A stretch of DNA of 42,889 nt, taken from contig JAFVEY010000043.1 in assembly GCA_017475765.1 (NCBI GenBank), forward strand, positions 1 to 42,889. The letters run 5' to 3'. Shown here piece after piece: positions 7,456 through 14,528 of the stretch (the stretch's first letter is position 1; every line of letters begins with the position of its first letter). The notes under the pieces are model-generated. The model saw only the letters and a list, made by a program, of their open reading frames with translations. It did no database searches and was not told where the DNA came from. A program made the translations under genes and the position numbers. Source of the DNA: Clostridia bacterium. GTDB lineage: Bacteria > Bacillota > Clostridia > Oscillospirales > Acutalibacteraceae.

Positions 7456-8817
7456 TTATACAAAATCAGCATCATTAATGGGATCGCCGCATTCAGGGCA
7501 GAATTTCGGTATAGGCTGACTCATATCCGGTTCATATCCGCACTTGTCGCATTTGATCTTCTTAGGCTGCTCCGGCTTCGGTTTACCGCACTCGGCACAG
7601 AATTTGCCTGTGTTTTCAGTTCCGCAGCTGCATTTCCATGTACCTGATGCTGCCGGAACAGGCTTCGGCTTTCCACATTCTGCACAGAACTTGCCTGTAT
7701 TGCCTGTCTTACCACAATCACAGTTCCAGCCGCCTGCCGTAAATGCCGCTGCTGCCGGCTGCTGCGGCTGAACGGGCTGAGCCTGGGCAGCCTGCTGCAT
7801 CTGCATCTGCTGCATATTGGCATTGGAAGCATTTCCCATAAATGCGCCGCCATACTGCATACCCATTCCGACACCCATGAAGCCTGCCATTGCTCCGTTT
7901 GCATTCGAGCCTGCTGCTTTCACACCTTCGGAAACATTCATCTGAACGAGTGTTTCTCTCATGGAAGGATCATTGAAAATAGCAACGTCATTTCTCTTAT
8001 CAATCAGCGCCTGTGTTTCCTCGCTGGGAGTTACCTCCATGCTCAGATTAGACAGCTTGATACCACGCTTGCTTGCCCATTGGAATCTTTCTTCCAGAGC
8101 CTGCTGAACGCTGTCAGCAACCTCGAAATTATAGGCACCGACATCGAATACACAGATCTGTTGCATAGAGAGCTTTGTGAATGCGACCTGAAGAACATTG
8201 ACGATTTCATAGTCATATCTGTTTGCCACGATTGTCTGCATATCAACAGGGCGCATATTGGTGACATCCGCTGTCGGAATAACATTCTTATAGAAAAGGA
8301 GCGGATCAATGATATCTATGGAAGTAAAGCCATGCGCACGTACTCTTGCCACTATATTGTAAACAGAATCACGATAGGAAACCGGACTCTTTGTACCGAA
8401 CTTAATACCCTCGATCGGCTTAAGGTTGATATAAATGACCCTCTGTGCAGTAGGTGTCACACCGCTGAATCTGAAACGGTTGAAGGTTTCCTTGAGCGAA
8501 TCACCGAACTGACCGTTCAGAAGTGACGGAAGAGAGGAATTCTTCACCTCGAAATAGCCGGGTTCTGCTGTATAGTCAACGATGGCACCGCCGTCGATCA
8601 GAAGCATCATCTGATTATCGTAAACATGGATGATGGATCCGTTTGAAACCGTAAAATCTGTTCCCTTTGTATTTGTATTTCTTGAATCATTTCTTGCTTT
8701 CATAACACCGGGACACATAACCGTTGTCTGATTCATGTCGCTGGGTTCGATGACTTCAAGCCATGAATCGGCAAGTGCGCCTCCAACCATACTCATCGCA
8801 GCTTTAATAATTCCCAT
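7456..8817 (-). CDS. SPFH-domain protein with C-terminal zinc ribbons, YdjI/'virion core protein' family
   Basis: 453 residues. An N-terminal SPFH/band-7-like domain (about 1-290; GSIIHVYDNQMMLLIDGG, IYINLKPIEGIKFGT) is followed by a Gly/Met/Gln-rich linker and three consecutive zinc ribbons. Two are near-identical (WNCDCG...FCAECGKPKP and WKCSCG...FCAECGKPKP) and the last is CDKCGYEP...CPECG. Known: YdjI-type SPFH proteins act with PspA-family membrane-stress systems. No transmembrane helix is seen, so membrane contact is probably through partners. The ATG has AAGGAG eight bases upstream and follows the TIM44-like gene by 18 bp. Confidence 0.85.
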   Translation of the reverse strand: MGIIKAAMSMVGGALADSWLEVIEPSDMNQTTVMCPGVMKARNDSRNTNTKGTDFTVSNGSIIHVYDNQMMLLIDGGAIVDYTAEPGYFEVKNSSLPSLLNGQFGDSLKETFNRFRFSGVTPTAQRVIYINLKPIEGIKFGTKSPVSYRDSVYNIVARVRAHGFTSIDIIDPLLFYKNVIPTADVTNMRPVDMQTIVANRYDYEIVNVLQVAFTKLSMQQICVFDVGAYNFEVADSVQQALEERFQWASKRGIKLSNLSMEVTPSEETQALIDKRNDVAIFNDPSMRETLVQMNVSEGVKAAGSNANGAMAGFMGVGMGMQYGGAFMGNASNANMQQMQMQQAAQAQPVQPQQPAAAAFTAGGWNCDCGKTGNTGKFCAECGKPKPVPAASGTWKCSCGTENTGKFCAECGKPKPEQPKKIKCDKCGYEPDMSQPIPKFCPECGDPINDADFV

Positions 8818-8835
8818 TTCAATGCATCTCCTTTG

Positions 8836-9654
8836 TTAAAATAATTTTTTGGTCATTCTGTTTTTCTCTTTTATATCCGTAAATGTCCATCCAAAGACAT
8901 CATCGGGCAGATTTTTCATGCCGGTTCCGCAGAACTCACAGAAGCTGACGCTTGAGGAGCGGAGCGGCGCACCGCAGTTGGGGCAGTTGAGTCCGATGAC
9001 ATCTATGACTCCTGCCTGACGTGCAAGCTCTGAATCCAGAACTCTTGCATAAGAGGTGACAAAAACTGTTTCTTCGGCAACATCCCTGCTTCCGCTGATC
9101 AGCTTGCCTTTTGAATTGACGGTATAATTCAGATAGCCGACAGCCGACTGGAAGCGGATGATCGTCATGCCATTTTCCTTGACATATTCGCTGATGACTG
9201 TCCGGTGAACAACAATATTATCATAAAAAACGCTGATATCACGGGAGCGGAGATCAGTAATAATTTCATCGGCTCTGTCGATAAGACTCGGCGCAATCGA
9301 CAGTTTATCGAGGGATTTTGTATCCTTCGACTCAATCGCATTCAGATAGGTTTTGATAAATGTTTCGATCTGCGGAATGAGAGGTGTAAGCTGAAAATCG
9401 GGAAAATCCCGATGAATCTGCGGAAGATATATTCTGTCCATACCATTAAGCGGAGCAGCCGATTTGACTGTGGCATCCGTACTCTTCATATCCCTGATAA
9501 AATCCTTGGCTCTGATTTTTTTGCCGGATTCCTTTTCAAACTGCCTTATCATTATGCGGATTCTGATGATAATAACAAGTATGACAGCAACAGGCAGCGC
9601 AAAAAGCAGTCCTGCTATTATCAGACCGATCGTATTAGCAGACAAGCACCTCAC
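8836..9654 (-). CDS. TIM44-like domain protein with N-terminal TM helix and C-terminal zinc ribbon
   Basis: About 272 residues. A hydrophobic helix (about 9-33) is followed by a basic linker, a TIM44/NTF2-like domain (about 85-205; LTPLIPQIETFIKTYLNAIESKD), and a zinc ribbon CPNCGAPL...CEFCG (about 225-243). First gene of the cluster. The listed start is GTG at 9654; a TTG at 9645 preceded by AGGTGAGG is an equally good start, so the N-terminus is uncertain by three residues. Known: TIM44-like zinc-ribbon proteins occur beside SPFH/TFIIB-ribbon genes; it may fill the YdjH place, which is inference. Confidence 0.75.
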   Translation of the reverse strand: MRCLSANTIGLIIAGLLFALPVAVILVIIIRIRIMIRQFEKESGKKIRAKDFIRDMKSTDATVKSAAPLNGMDRIYLPQIHRDFPDFQLTPLIPQIETFIKTYLNAIESKDTKSLDKLSIAPSLIDRADEIITDLRSRDISVFYDNIVVHRTVISEYVKENGMTIIRFQSAVGYLNYTVNSKGKLISGSRDVAEETVFVTSYARVLDSELARQAGVIDVIGLNCPNCGAPLRSSSVSFCEFCGTGMKNLPDDVFGWTFTDIKEKNRMTKKLF

Positions 9655-9736
9655 CTCACAATGTATATGCTTTTGGAGCTTTTGTTAAGCATATATTTCA
9701 AATCGGGATTTCATACAACATATCTTACCGATTTGT

Positions 9737-9765
9737 ATTATACTATTTTTTGACAACATTTGCAA
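9737..9765 (-). promoter_or_regulatory. Promoter of the SPFH/zinc-ribbon cluster
   Basis: On the reverse strand TTGCAA (9760-9765), 17-nt spacer, perfect TATAAT (9737-9742), about 83 bp upstream of the first gene. Confidence 0.7.
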
Positions 9766-9829
9766 GAGTAATGTGCAAATCTGCTTTAATTTCCTGAAAT
9801 ATATAAAAATAATTATGTATTTTTAATCA

Positions 9830-9862
9830 GAAAAACGCATCACCTATCAACAGATGATGCGC
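9830..9862 (-). terminator. Terminator of the M15 peptidase gene
   Basis: On the reverse strand CGCATCA / TGATGCG (arms 9855-9861 and 9836-9842), then U5, just after the stop at 9869. Confidence 0.75.
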
Positions 9863-9868
9863 TGCTGT

Positions 9869-11032
9869 TCAGGATAACTGCACGGTGACAATAAAACCGC
9901 TGTAATTATCGCCCGATATTTCGTATTCATAATCTTGCGGAACAGGCACCTTTGTCATTGTTGTGGGGTCGGCTTCCACATAGTACACACACCAATGACC
10001 GCCGCTGCTGTCATCCATCAGAAGAGCGTTATCCTGTTTGTGGGTATGGATAATGTCTATATATTCCTCAAATGTCATCTTATTGTTTTCGATATATTCA
10101 GAATGAGGTATTCCGACATATCTGAAATGCCATTCTTCGTTGGAATAGCCTGTGATATTCTCCTTGCCCTTCGGGTAGCGGAGAATAAAGCCGTATTTGC
10201 AACAATTCTCGTTGATCCATGAATAAATGCCTTCACCATTATATTTGATTCCCGACTGTCCCTCAACATTAAGGTCAAGATCGAATACATAGCCTGTCTG
10301 ATGTTCGCTGTAACCCGGAGGAGCAACCCATTTTTCGGCTTCCTCCCAGCTTCCTGAGCTGCTGGCCTCTTCATTGAAAAGGCTTGCCTGAAGCTCATAG
10401 CTGCGGTAGCCGCAGGCTATCATAATGTCCGTACTGCCGTAAATGGATTCAAAATCATCAAAAAGTGCATTGACGTTATCCACAATGGAAGAATCAAGGC
10501 TTACGCTGTTATCGGTTACCACATAAGAATCTGATTTGGTGCTGAAAATAGATTCCACATTTTCTCCGTCATGGTGACACGAAAAGTCTTTGTTGACCAG
10601 TATCAGCTTTCCATCATAGATCTCGTCATAATATTTTTCGATATTTGTCATTGTGCCGAAAAGGGCAGAAGCATTGGTCACTTTATCTTCTGCCTTTGAC
10701 GGTTCAGCAACAGAAGGCTCAGTAGGCAGAGACGTTTCCGGTGACGAGCTTTGCGGCGATTCGGGAGCAGATGTGCGAGAGCTTTGCACAGGTTGTGAGG
10801 ACGGCTCCTGCACAGCCAGTCTTCCGGAGAGAAGCTGCACCAGATATACTGCCGAAAAAAGGATGCAGGATATGAACAGAACCGTACACATGATTGTAAA
10901 CTGCTGTCTGAAGGTGATAGGCTTGTCAAAATCTATTTTCAGAAATTTCGGCATTTTTATATAATTCCAGAATTTGAGATATTGCAGATATTTTTTTATA
11001 TCAAATTTTTTATCATTCTCTGAGCTGTTCAT
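9869..11032 (-). CDS. Membrane-anchored D-alanyl-D-alanine carboxypeptidase, VanY/M15B family
   Basis: 387 residues. A cytoplasmic N-terminus, one transmembrane helix (about 46-68), a Ser/Pro-rich extracellular linker (about 76-112), then an M15 LAS-type peptidase domain. Zinc and catalytic residues are visible: SEHQTGYVFDLD gives His244 and Asp251 (SxHxxGxxxD), and NEEWHFRYVG gives Glu300 and His302 (ExWH). GYRSYELQ precedes them as usual. Known: trims D-Ala from peptidoglycan stem peptides. It lies directly after the pilus operon but is separated from it by a terminator and has its own upstream region with an inverted repeat. Confidence 0.9.
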   Translation of the reverse strand: MNSSENDKKFDIKKYLQYLKFWNYIKMPKFLKIDFDKPITFRQQFTIMCTVLFISCILFSAVYLVQLLSGRLAVQEPSSQPVQSSRTSAPESPQSSSPETSLPTEPSVAEPSKAEDKVTNASALFGTMTNIEKYYDEIYDGKLILVNKDFSCHHDGENVESIFSTKSDSYVVTDNSVSLDSSIVDNVNALFDDFESIYGSTDIMIACGYRSYELQASLFNEEASSSGSWEEAEKWVAPPGYSEHQTGYVFDLDLNVEGQSGIKYNGEGIYSWINENCCKYGFILRYPKGKENITGYSNEEWHFRYVGIPHSEYIENNKMTFEEYIDIIHTHKQDNALLMDDSSGGHWCVYYVEADPTTMTKVPVPQDYEYEISGDNYSGFIVTVQLS

Positions 11033-11049
11033 ATTAATTCCCTTCGTGA

Positions 11050-11115
11050 ATCGTAAATATAATACTATAACTAATCTGATAAGGATGATCTATATTATTT
11101 TATCATATTTACGAT
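11050..11115 (-). promoter_or_regulatory. Perfect 11-bp inverted repeat upstream of the M15 peptidase gene
   Basis: ATCGTAAATAT (11050-11060) and ATATTTACGAT (11105-11115) are exact inverted copies 44 bp apart, spanning the expected promoter. TATAGT and TATTAT sequences lie between them on the reverse strand. They could be paired half-sites for a regulator; none is identified here. Confidence 0.4.
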
Positions 11116-11144
11116 TTTATTTCCACATAAATACAAAAATTTTG

Positions 11145-11182
11145 CAAAAATGAGCGGATATTCCATGACGGGAATATCCGCT
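11145..11182 (-). terminator. Terminator of the pilus operon
   Basis: A perfect 12-bp stem (AGCGGATATTCC / GGAATATCCGCT, arms 11171-11182 and 11153-11164), then CATTTTTGC, 9 bp past the last pilin stop. Confidence 0.82.
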
Positions 11183-11190
11183 TTGTAAAA

Positions 11191-12348
11191 TTACTGATTT
11201 TTATCTTTTTTCTTTCTGTTGCCGAGTACCACCAAAAGAATGATGACTGCAAGCGAAACACAAACAGCAAATCCTATGATACAATATTTGATAATGTCAT
11301 CACCGGTAAGCTCAAATCCGGGCTTATCAGGTTCGTAGGAGGTGGAGCTCACACTGCCGCCGGGGTAGTGAGAAGAGCCTGAATATTCACTTGGTTCGGG
11401 ATTGCTTGGTTCGGGTGTCGAGGAACCGGGTTTTGAGCTTTCGGTTGCGATATCATTCGTCACAGTAAGCTCAACTATTTCTCCGATATCCTTGACATAT
11501 TTTTCGTTTTCGATTTTAAGAGTACCGTGATGGGTAACATTAAATTCGTGGGGCGTGGGATCAAGCATATAACCTGCAGGTGCTTCTGTTTCGATGAAGC
11601 GGAAGGTCGCAAACGGAAGCTCCTCCACAACAATCTGACCATTTTTATCCGATGTGAGGGCTTTCTTGAAACGCTTCCAGTAGTAGGTGCCTGTTTCATC
11701 CTCGCCAAGTTCAAGACCGTCCCTGAGCTTGGAAGGATCGGTGTAGTAGATCTTCTGCCAGAAAGAGAAGGTTGCGCCGGGCAGCTTGATATTATCATAG
11801 CCGACCTTGGTAAGAATAACAGCGCCCTGAAAATCCTGATCACGGTTGTCAACATATTTGGGTACGATGGAGATATCATAGTCAAGACCGTTGTCTGTGG
11901 CAAGGGGAACTGTGAGAATCATCGGCTGGATCTGAACAACCTCTTCACCCATCGGCTGCATTACGAGGTAGGTTTTGTCCAGGGGAAGATCTGTGAAATT
12001 AGCTTCGCCGTCAACATCAAGCCAGCTGATCGTTCCGGTGATACCGTTTGCTTTGGTAAATGCGGATGCAATATTTGCAGCTTCAATGTATTCATCGGTG
12101 GTTGTTGCCGACTCGATACCGATATTCGCAGGAGCAAAGGTATCGTTAATGACGATCGTCCCGTTTTCATACGAGCCGATCTCGATAAGATAGAGCGGAA
12201 TACCCTCGAAATCAGGTTTCACGACAATTTTGATCGAGCCTGTTTCCGGAGCAGCAAGAACCTGCGACGCCGATGCTATGAGAGTCATGCAGAGCATACA
12301 GAGCGTGAGCAGGACTGCCGATATCCGTTTAAGAATTGTTTTTTTCAT
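11191..12348 (-). CDS. SpaA-type pilin, probable basal/minor subunit, without a canonical LPxTG
   Basis: 385 residues from the ATG at 12348, which has GGAGG upstream; a longer in-frame reading to 12462 overlaps the sortase and lacks a site. Signal peptide about 1-32 (LLTLCMLCMTLIASASQVLA). An N-terminal pilin D1-like domain is followed by a Cna-B/SpaA domain (GATFSFWQKIYY ... FRFIETEAPAGYM, E-box glutamate visible), a Ser/Pro/Glu-rich wall-spanning linker, and a TM helix plus KKKDKNQ tail. In the sorting-signal position stands FELTG, lacking the Pro of LPxTG. Last gene of the pilus operon, suggesting a basal pilin or an uncleaved membrane-held partner. Confidence 0.82.
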   Translation of the reverse strand: MKKTILKRISAVLLTLCMLCMTLIASASQVLAAPETGSIKIVVKPDFEGIPLYLIEIGSYENGTIVINDTFAPANIGIESATTTDEYIEAANIASAFTKANGITGTISWLDVDGEANFTDLPLDKTYLVMQPMGEEVVQIQPMILTVPLATDNGLDYDISIVPKYVDNRDQDFQGAVILTKVGYDNIKLPGATFSFWQKIYYTDPSKLRDGLELGEDETGTYYWKRFKKALTSDKNGQIVVEELPFATFRFIETEAPAGYMLDPTPHEFNVTHHGTLKIENEKYVKDIGEIVELTVTNDIATESSKPGSSTPEPSNPEPSEYSGSSHYPGGSVSSTSYEPDKPGFELTGDDIIKYCIIGFAVCVSLAVIILLVVLGNRKKKDKNQ

Positions 12349-12370
12349 AATGATTCCTCCGGTTTCGAGG

Positions 12371-13285
12371 TCATCCATCTGAGCCGTCGGGGGGCGGATC
12401 GGAATTCTGACCGGTTGATGGTTCGTTCTTTTTGCGCTTCTTTTTATGGAATGTGGGAACAAAAAGTATTATGAATATAATGAGTACAACAGCGCTGACA
12501 ATAAATAAGCCGGCATACCATACAATAGTTCTGAAAGGAATTTTTTGTTCTTCCTTGTGGATGACCGGCCACGGGTCTGTTGTTGCCATTTCCTGAGTTT
12601 TGTAGGGAACACGGATTCCTCTGACAAGGAGTCGGTGGCTGTTGATTCCGTAGGGGGTGCAGGTTACGAGGGTGACATAATCCTCTGCATCTGTGATCTG
12701 AATATCATCGGTTTCGTAGGGGAGAACCTTTTTGATCTGATCCACCTTGTAGGCAAGCACCTTGTCAAGAGAATGAATATAAAAGGTATCGCCGGGTGTG
12801 AGCTGGTCGAGGTCGGTAAAAAGGTTAGCCGAGGGCAGACCTGTGTGGCCTGCAAGGACACAGTGGGTGCTTTTTCCGCCAATAGGAAGAGAGGAGCCTT
12901 CCATGTGGCCGACGCCTTTCTGAAGTACATCGTCCGACATACCGTGGTAGATCGGGAGATAGACATTGATTTTAGGAATTTCTATGTATCCGATACTGTC
13001 CGAAACTGCCAAAAGGTCGTTATATTTGATAGATGAGGTGATTTCGGTTTCATGCTTTGCAAGTGCTTCGTTATAAGCTTCGGCTTCCTTCTGCATTTTA
13101 ACGATCGCATCGTTGCCGAGGTTCTGAATCACCTTATCATAGCTTGCTATTTCGGTGTGGGCGGTGTATTCACCGTACCAGTTGGATATAATAGGATACA
13201 TAAAAATTCCGATGCCGATGAGCAGGACAAGAAAAATCCCGACAAGCGGCAAACGGCTTTTTATTTGTTTTTTCAGAGAAGCCAA
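12371..13285 (-). CDS. Class C (pilus) sortase
   Basis: 304 residues from a TTG at 13285 with GGAG nine bases upstream. An N-terminal TM helix (about 12-33), the sortase barrel with catalytic His147 (LAGHTGLPSA), Cys209 (TLVTCTPYG) and Arg218 (HRLLVRG), then a C-terminal TM helix (about 253-278) and a basic tail. Known: class C sortases polymerise pilins through LPxTG-lysine isopeptide bonds; the C-terminal membrane helix is diagnostic. The usual DP(F/W/Y) lid is not obvious before the barrel. It lies 22 bp before the last pilin gene. Confidence 0.93.
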   Translation of the reverse strand: MASLKKQIKSRLPLVGIFLVLLIGIGIFMYPIISNWYGEYTAHTEIASYDKVIQNLGNDAIVKMQKEAEAYNEALAKHETEITSSIKYNDLLAVSDSIGYIEIPKINVYLPIYHGMSDDVLQKGVGHMEGSSLPIGGKSTHCVLAGHTGLPSANLFTDLDQLTPGDTFYIHSLDKVLAYKVDQIKKVLPYETDDIQITDAEDYVTLVTCTPYGINSHRLLVRGIRVPYKTQEMATTDPWPVIHKEEQKIPFRTIVWYAGLFIVSAVVLIIFIILFVPTFHKKKRKKNEPSTGQNSDPPPDGSDG

Positions 13286-13323
13286 TCAGGATCACTCCGA
13301 TTCAGAGATGGGGAATTCACGGG

Positions 13324-14214
13324 TCAGGCAGTGCCGTCCGGGGGTGCCGGGGCAGTATGAGCTCCGTTTTGTTTCGTCTTAATTGAGCCAAGGAGCCAAA
13401 TCAGAGCAAATATATACAGTAACACAGCGACAATCGCTATGGCTGCAATCACGGTAATCTGATGGGCAATTTCCGAGGAAAGTGCATCATCAGCGGAATT
13501 GTCGGCTTTCGGGGAGGACGCCGTGGAAATGAGTTGTTCGGGAGTATAAGGAATCCGGACACCACGGACAAGAAGCCGTTTGTCGTTAATACCGTAGGGG
13601 GTGCAGGTCAGGAGAGTCAGATAGTCCTGACCGTCAACAACTGTGAGAAGCTCGGTTTTGTCGGGCGTTACTGCTTCTATGCTGTCAACCTGATACGCAA
13701 GAATCTCATCAAGAACGTGGATATAGAAAACATCGCCGAGAACCAGCTGATCAAGTTTTGTAAACATATCGGCAGAGGGCAGACCTGTGTGGCCTGAGAT
13801 TACCGAATGGGTCGATTTTCCGCCAACGGGCAGGGAGGTATTTTCAAGATAGCCGCAACCCTTGGCAAGAACCTCGTCTGTTGTGCCGTAATAAACGGGC
13901 AGATAAACATTTATGGCAGGGATATCGACATAGCACATCAGACCGTTTTCATCACAAAGCGATTTTTCCAGTCCGTCATTATATTTGCCGTTTGCGATAT
14001 CCGCATTATATTTTTTTGCATTTTCAAATTTATCATCAATCACATCTTCGGGCATTTTCGCAACCTCGACATCGTAATCGGATATAACGGTTTTGGATGT
14101 CGAAAGCGAATAGACATTGCTGACCATCGGATAAAGTATTGCTGCAATGCCTGCAAAATACAGGCAGCCGATGGCAATAAAAATGAAAATGTGCTTTGCT
14201 TTAAGGAAATTCAA
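13324..14214 (-). CDS. Class C (pilus) sortase, second copy
   Basis: 296 residues from a TTG at 14214 preceded by GAAAGGAA; the frame stays open to 14469, but that part is hairpin-rich repeat DNA and has no ribosome-binding site. TM helix about 9-31, catalytic His142 (ISGHTGLPSA), Cys204 (TLLTCTPYG), Arg213 (KRLLVRG), C-terminal TM about 251-275. About half identical by eye to the next sortase and clearly a paralogue. Two class C sortases in one operon usually split backbone polymerisation and minor-pilin attachment. Confidence 0.92.
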   Translation of the reverse strand: MNFLKAKHIFIFIAIGCLYFAGIAAILYPMVSNVYSLSTSKTVISDYDVEVAKMPEDVIDDKFENAKKYNADIANGKYNDGLEKSLCDENGLMCYVDIPAINVYLPVYYGTTDEVLAKGCGYLENTSLPVGGKSTHSVISGHTGLPSADMFTKLDQLVLGDVFYIHVLDEILAYQVDSIEAVTPDKTELLTVVDGQDYLTLLTCTPYGINDKRLLVRGVRIPYTPEQLISTASSPKADNSADDALSSEIAHQITVIAAIAIVAVLLYIFALIWLLGSIKTKQNGAHTAPAPPDGTA

Positions 14215-14337
14215 TCTTATGTTCCTTTCAGGAATGTTGTTTCGGGGATATTCACTATCGGAACCCCTCTGGGCTGCGCATAACTTCCGCCAACGAATCA
14301 GCGTTTTTCGCCTACTTGCGACCTCTCCGTTCCCTTG

Positions 14338-14418
14338 CTTTCCAAAACCTTCGCTCTCTGAATTCAGACAGACCGAAGATTTTGGAAAGCCTGCTCTCCT
14401 TGAATAAGTAAGGAGAGC
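14338..14418. repeat. Hairpin-rich intergenic segment between pilin and sortase genes
   Basis: The 314-bp gap 14215-14528 holds no credible gene. It contains a 16-bp inverted repeat with one mismatch (CTTTCCAAAACCTTCG 14338-14353 against 14374-14389) whose loop carries a small palindrome (TCTGAATTCAGA), then a perfect 9-bp hairpin (GCTCTCCTT 14393-14401 / AAGGAGAGC 14410-14418). No U tract follows on the reverse strand. This looks like a dispersed intergenic repeat or an mRNA stability element setting pilin against sortase levels. Confidence 0.6.
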
Positions 14419-14493
14419 AAACTTTATTATGTCAATAATTTGTTGGGTCAAAGCGCCATGTGTTTGCATTGATCAAACCCACCGCACATCATC

Positions 14494-14526
14494 CATTGCA
14501 CATTGTACATTGTACATTGCACATTG
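14494..14526. repeat. Short tandem repeat, 7-bp unit
   Basis: Nearly five copies of CATTGYA end three bases before the backbone pilin stop codon. Non-coding; a simple repeat open to slippage. Confidence 0.75.
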
Positions 14527-14528
14527 AA

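Noticed and set aside
11527-12474. 315-residue forward frame
   Set aside because: Antisense shadow of the SpaA-type pilin gene.
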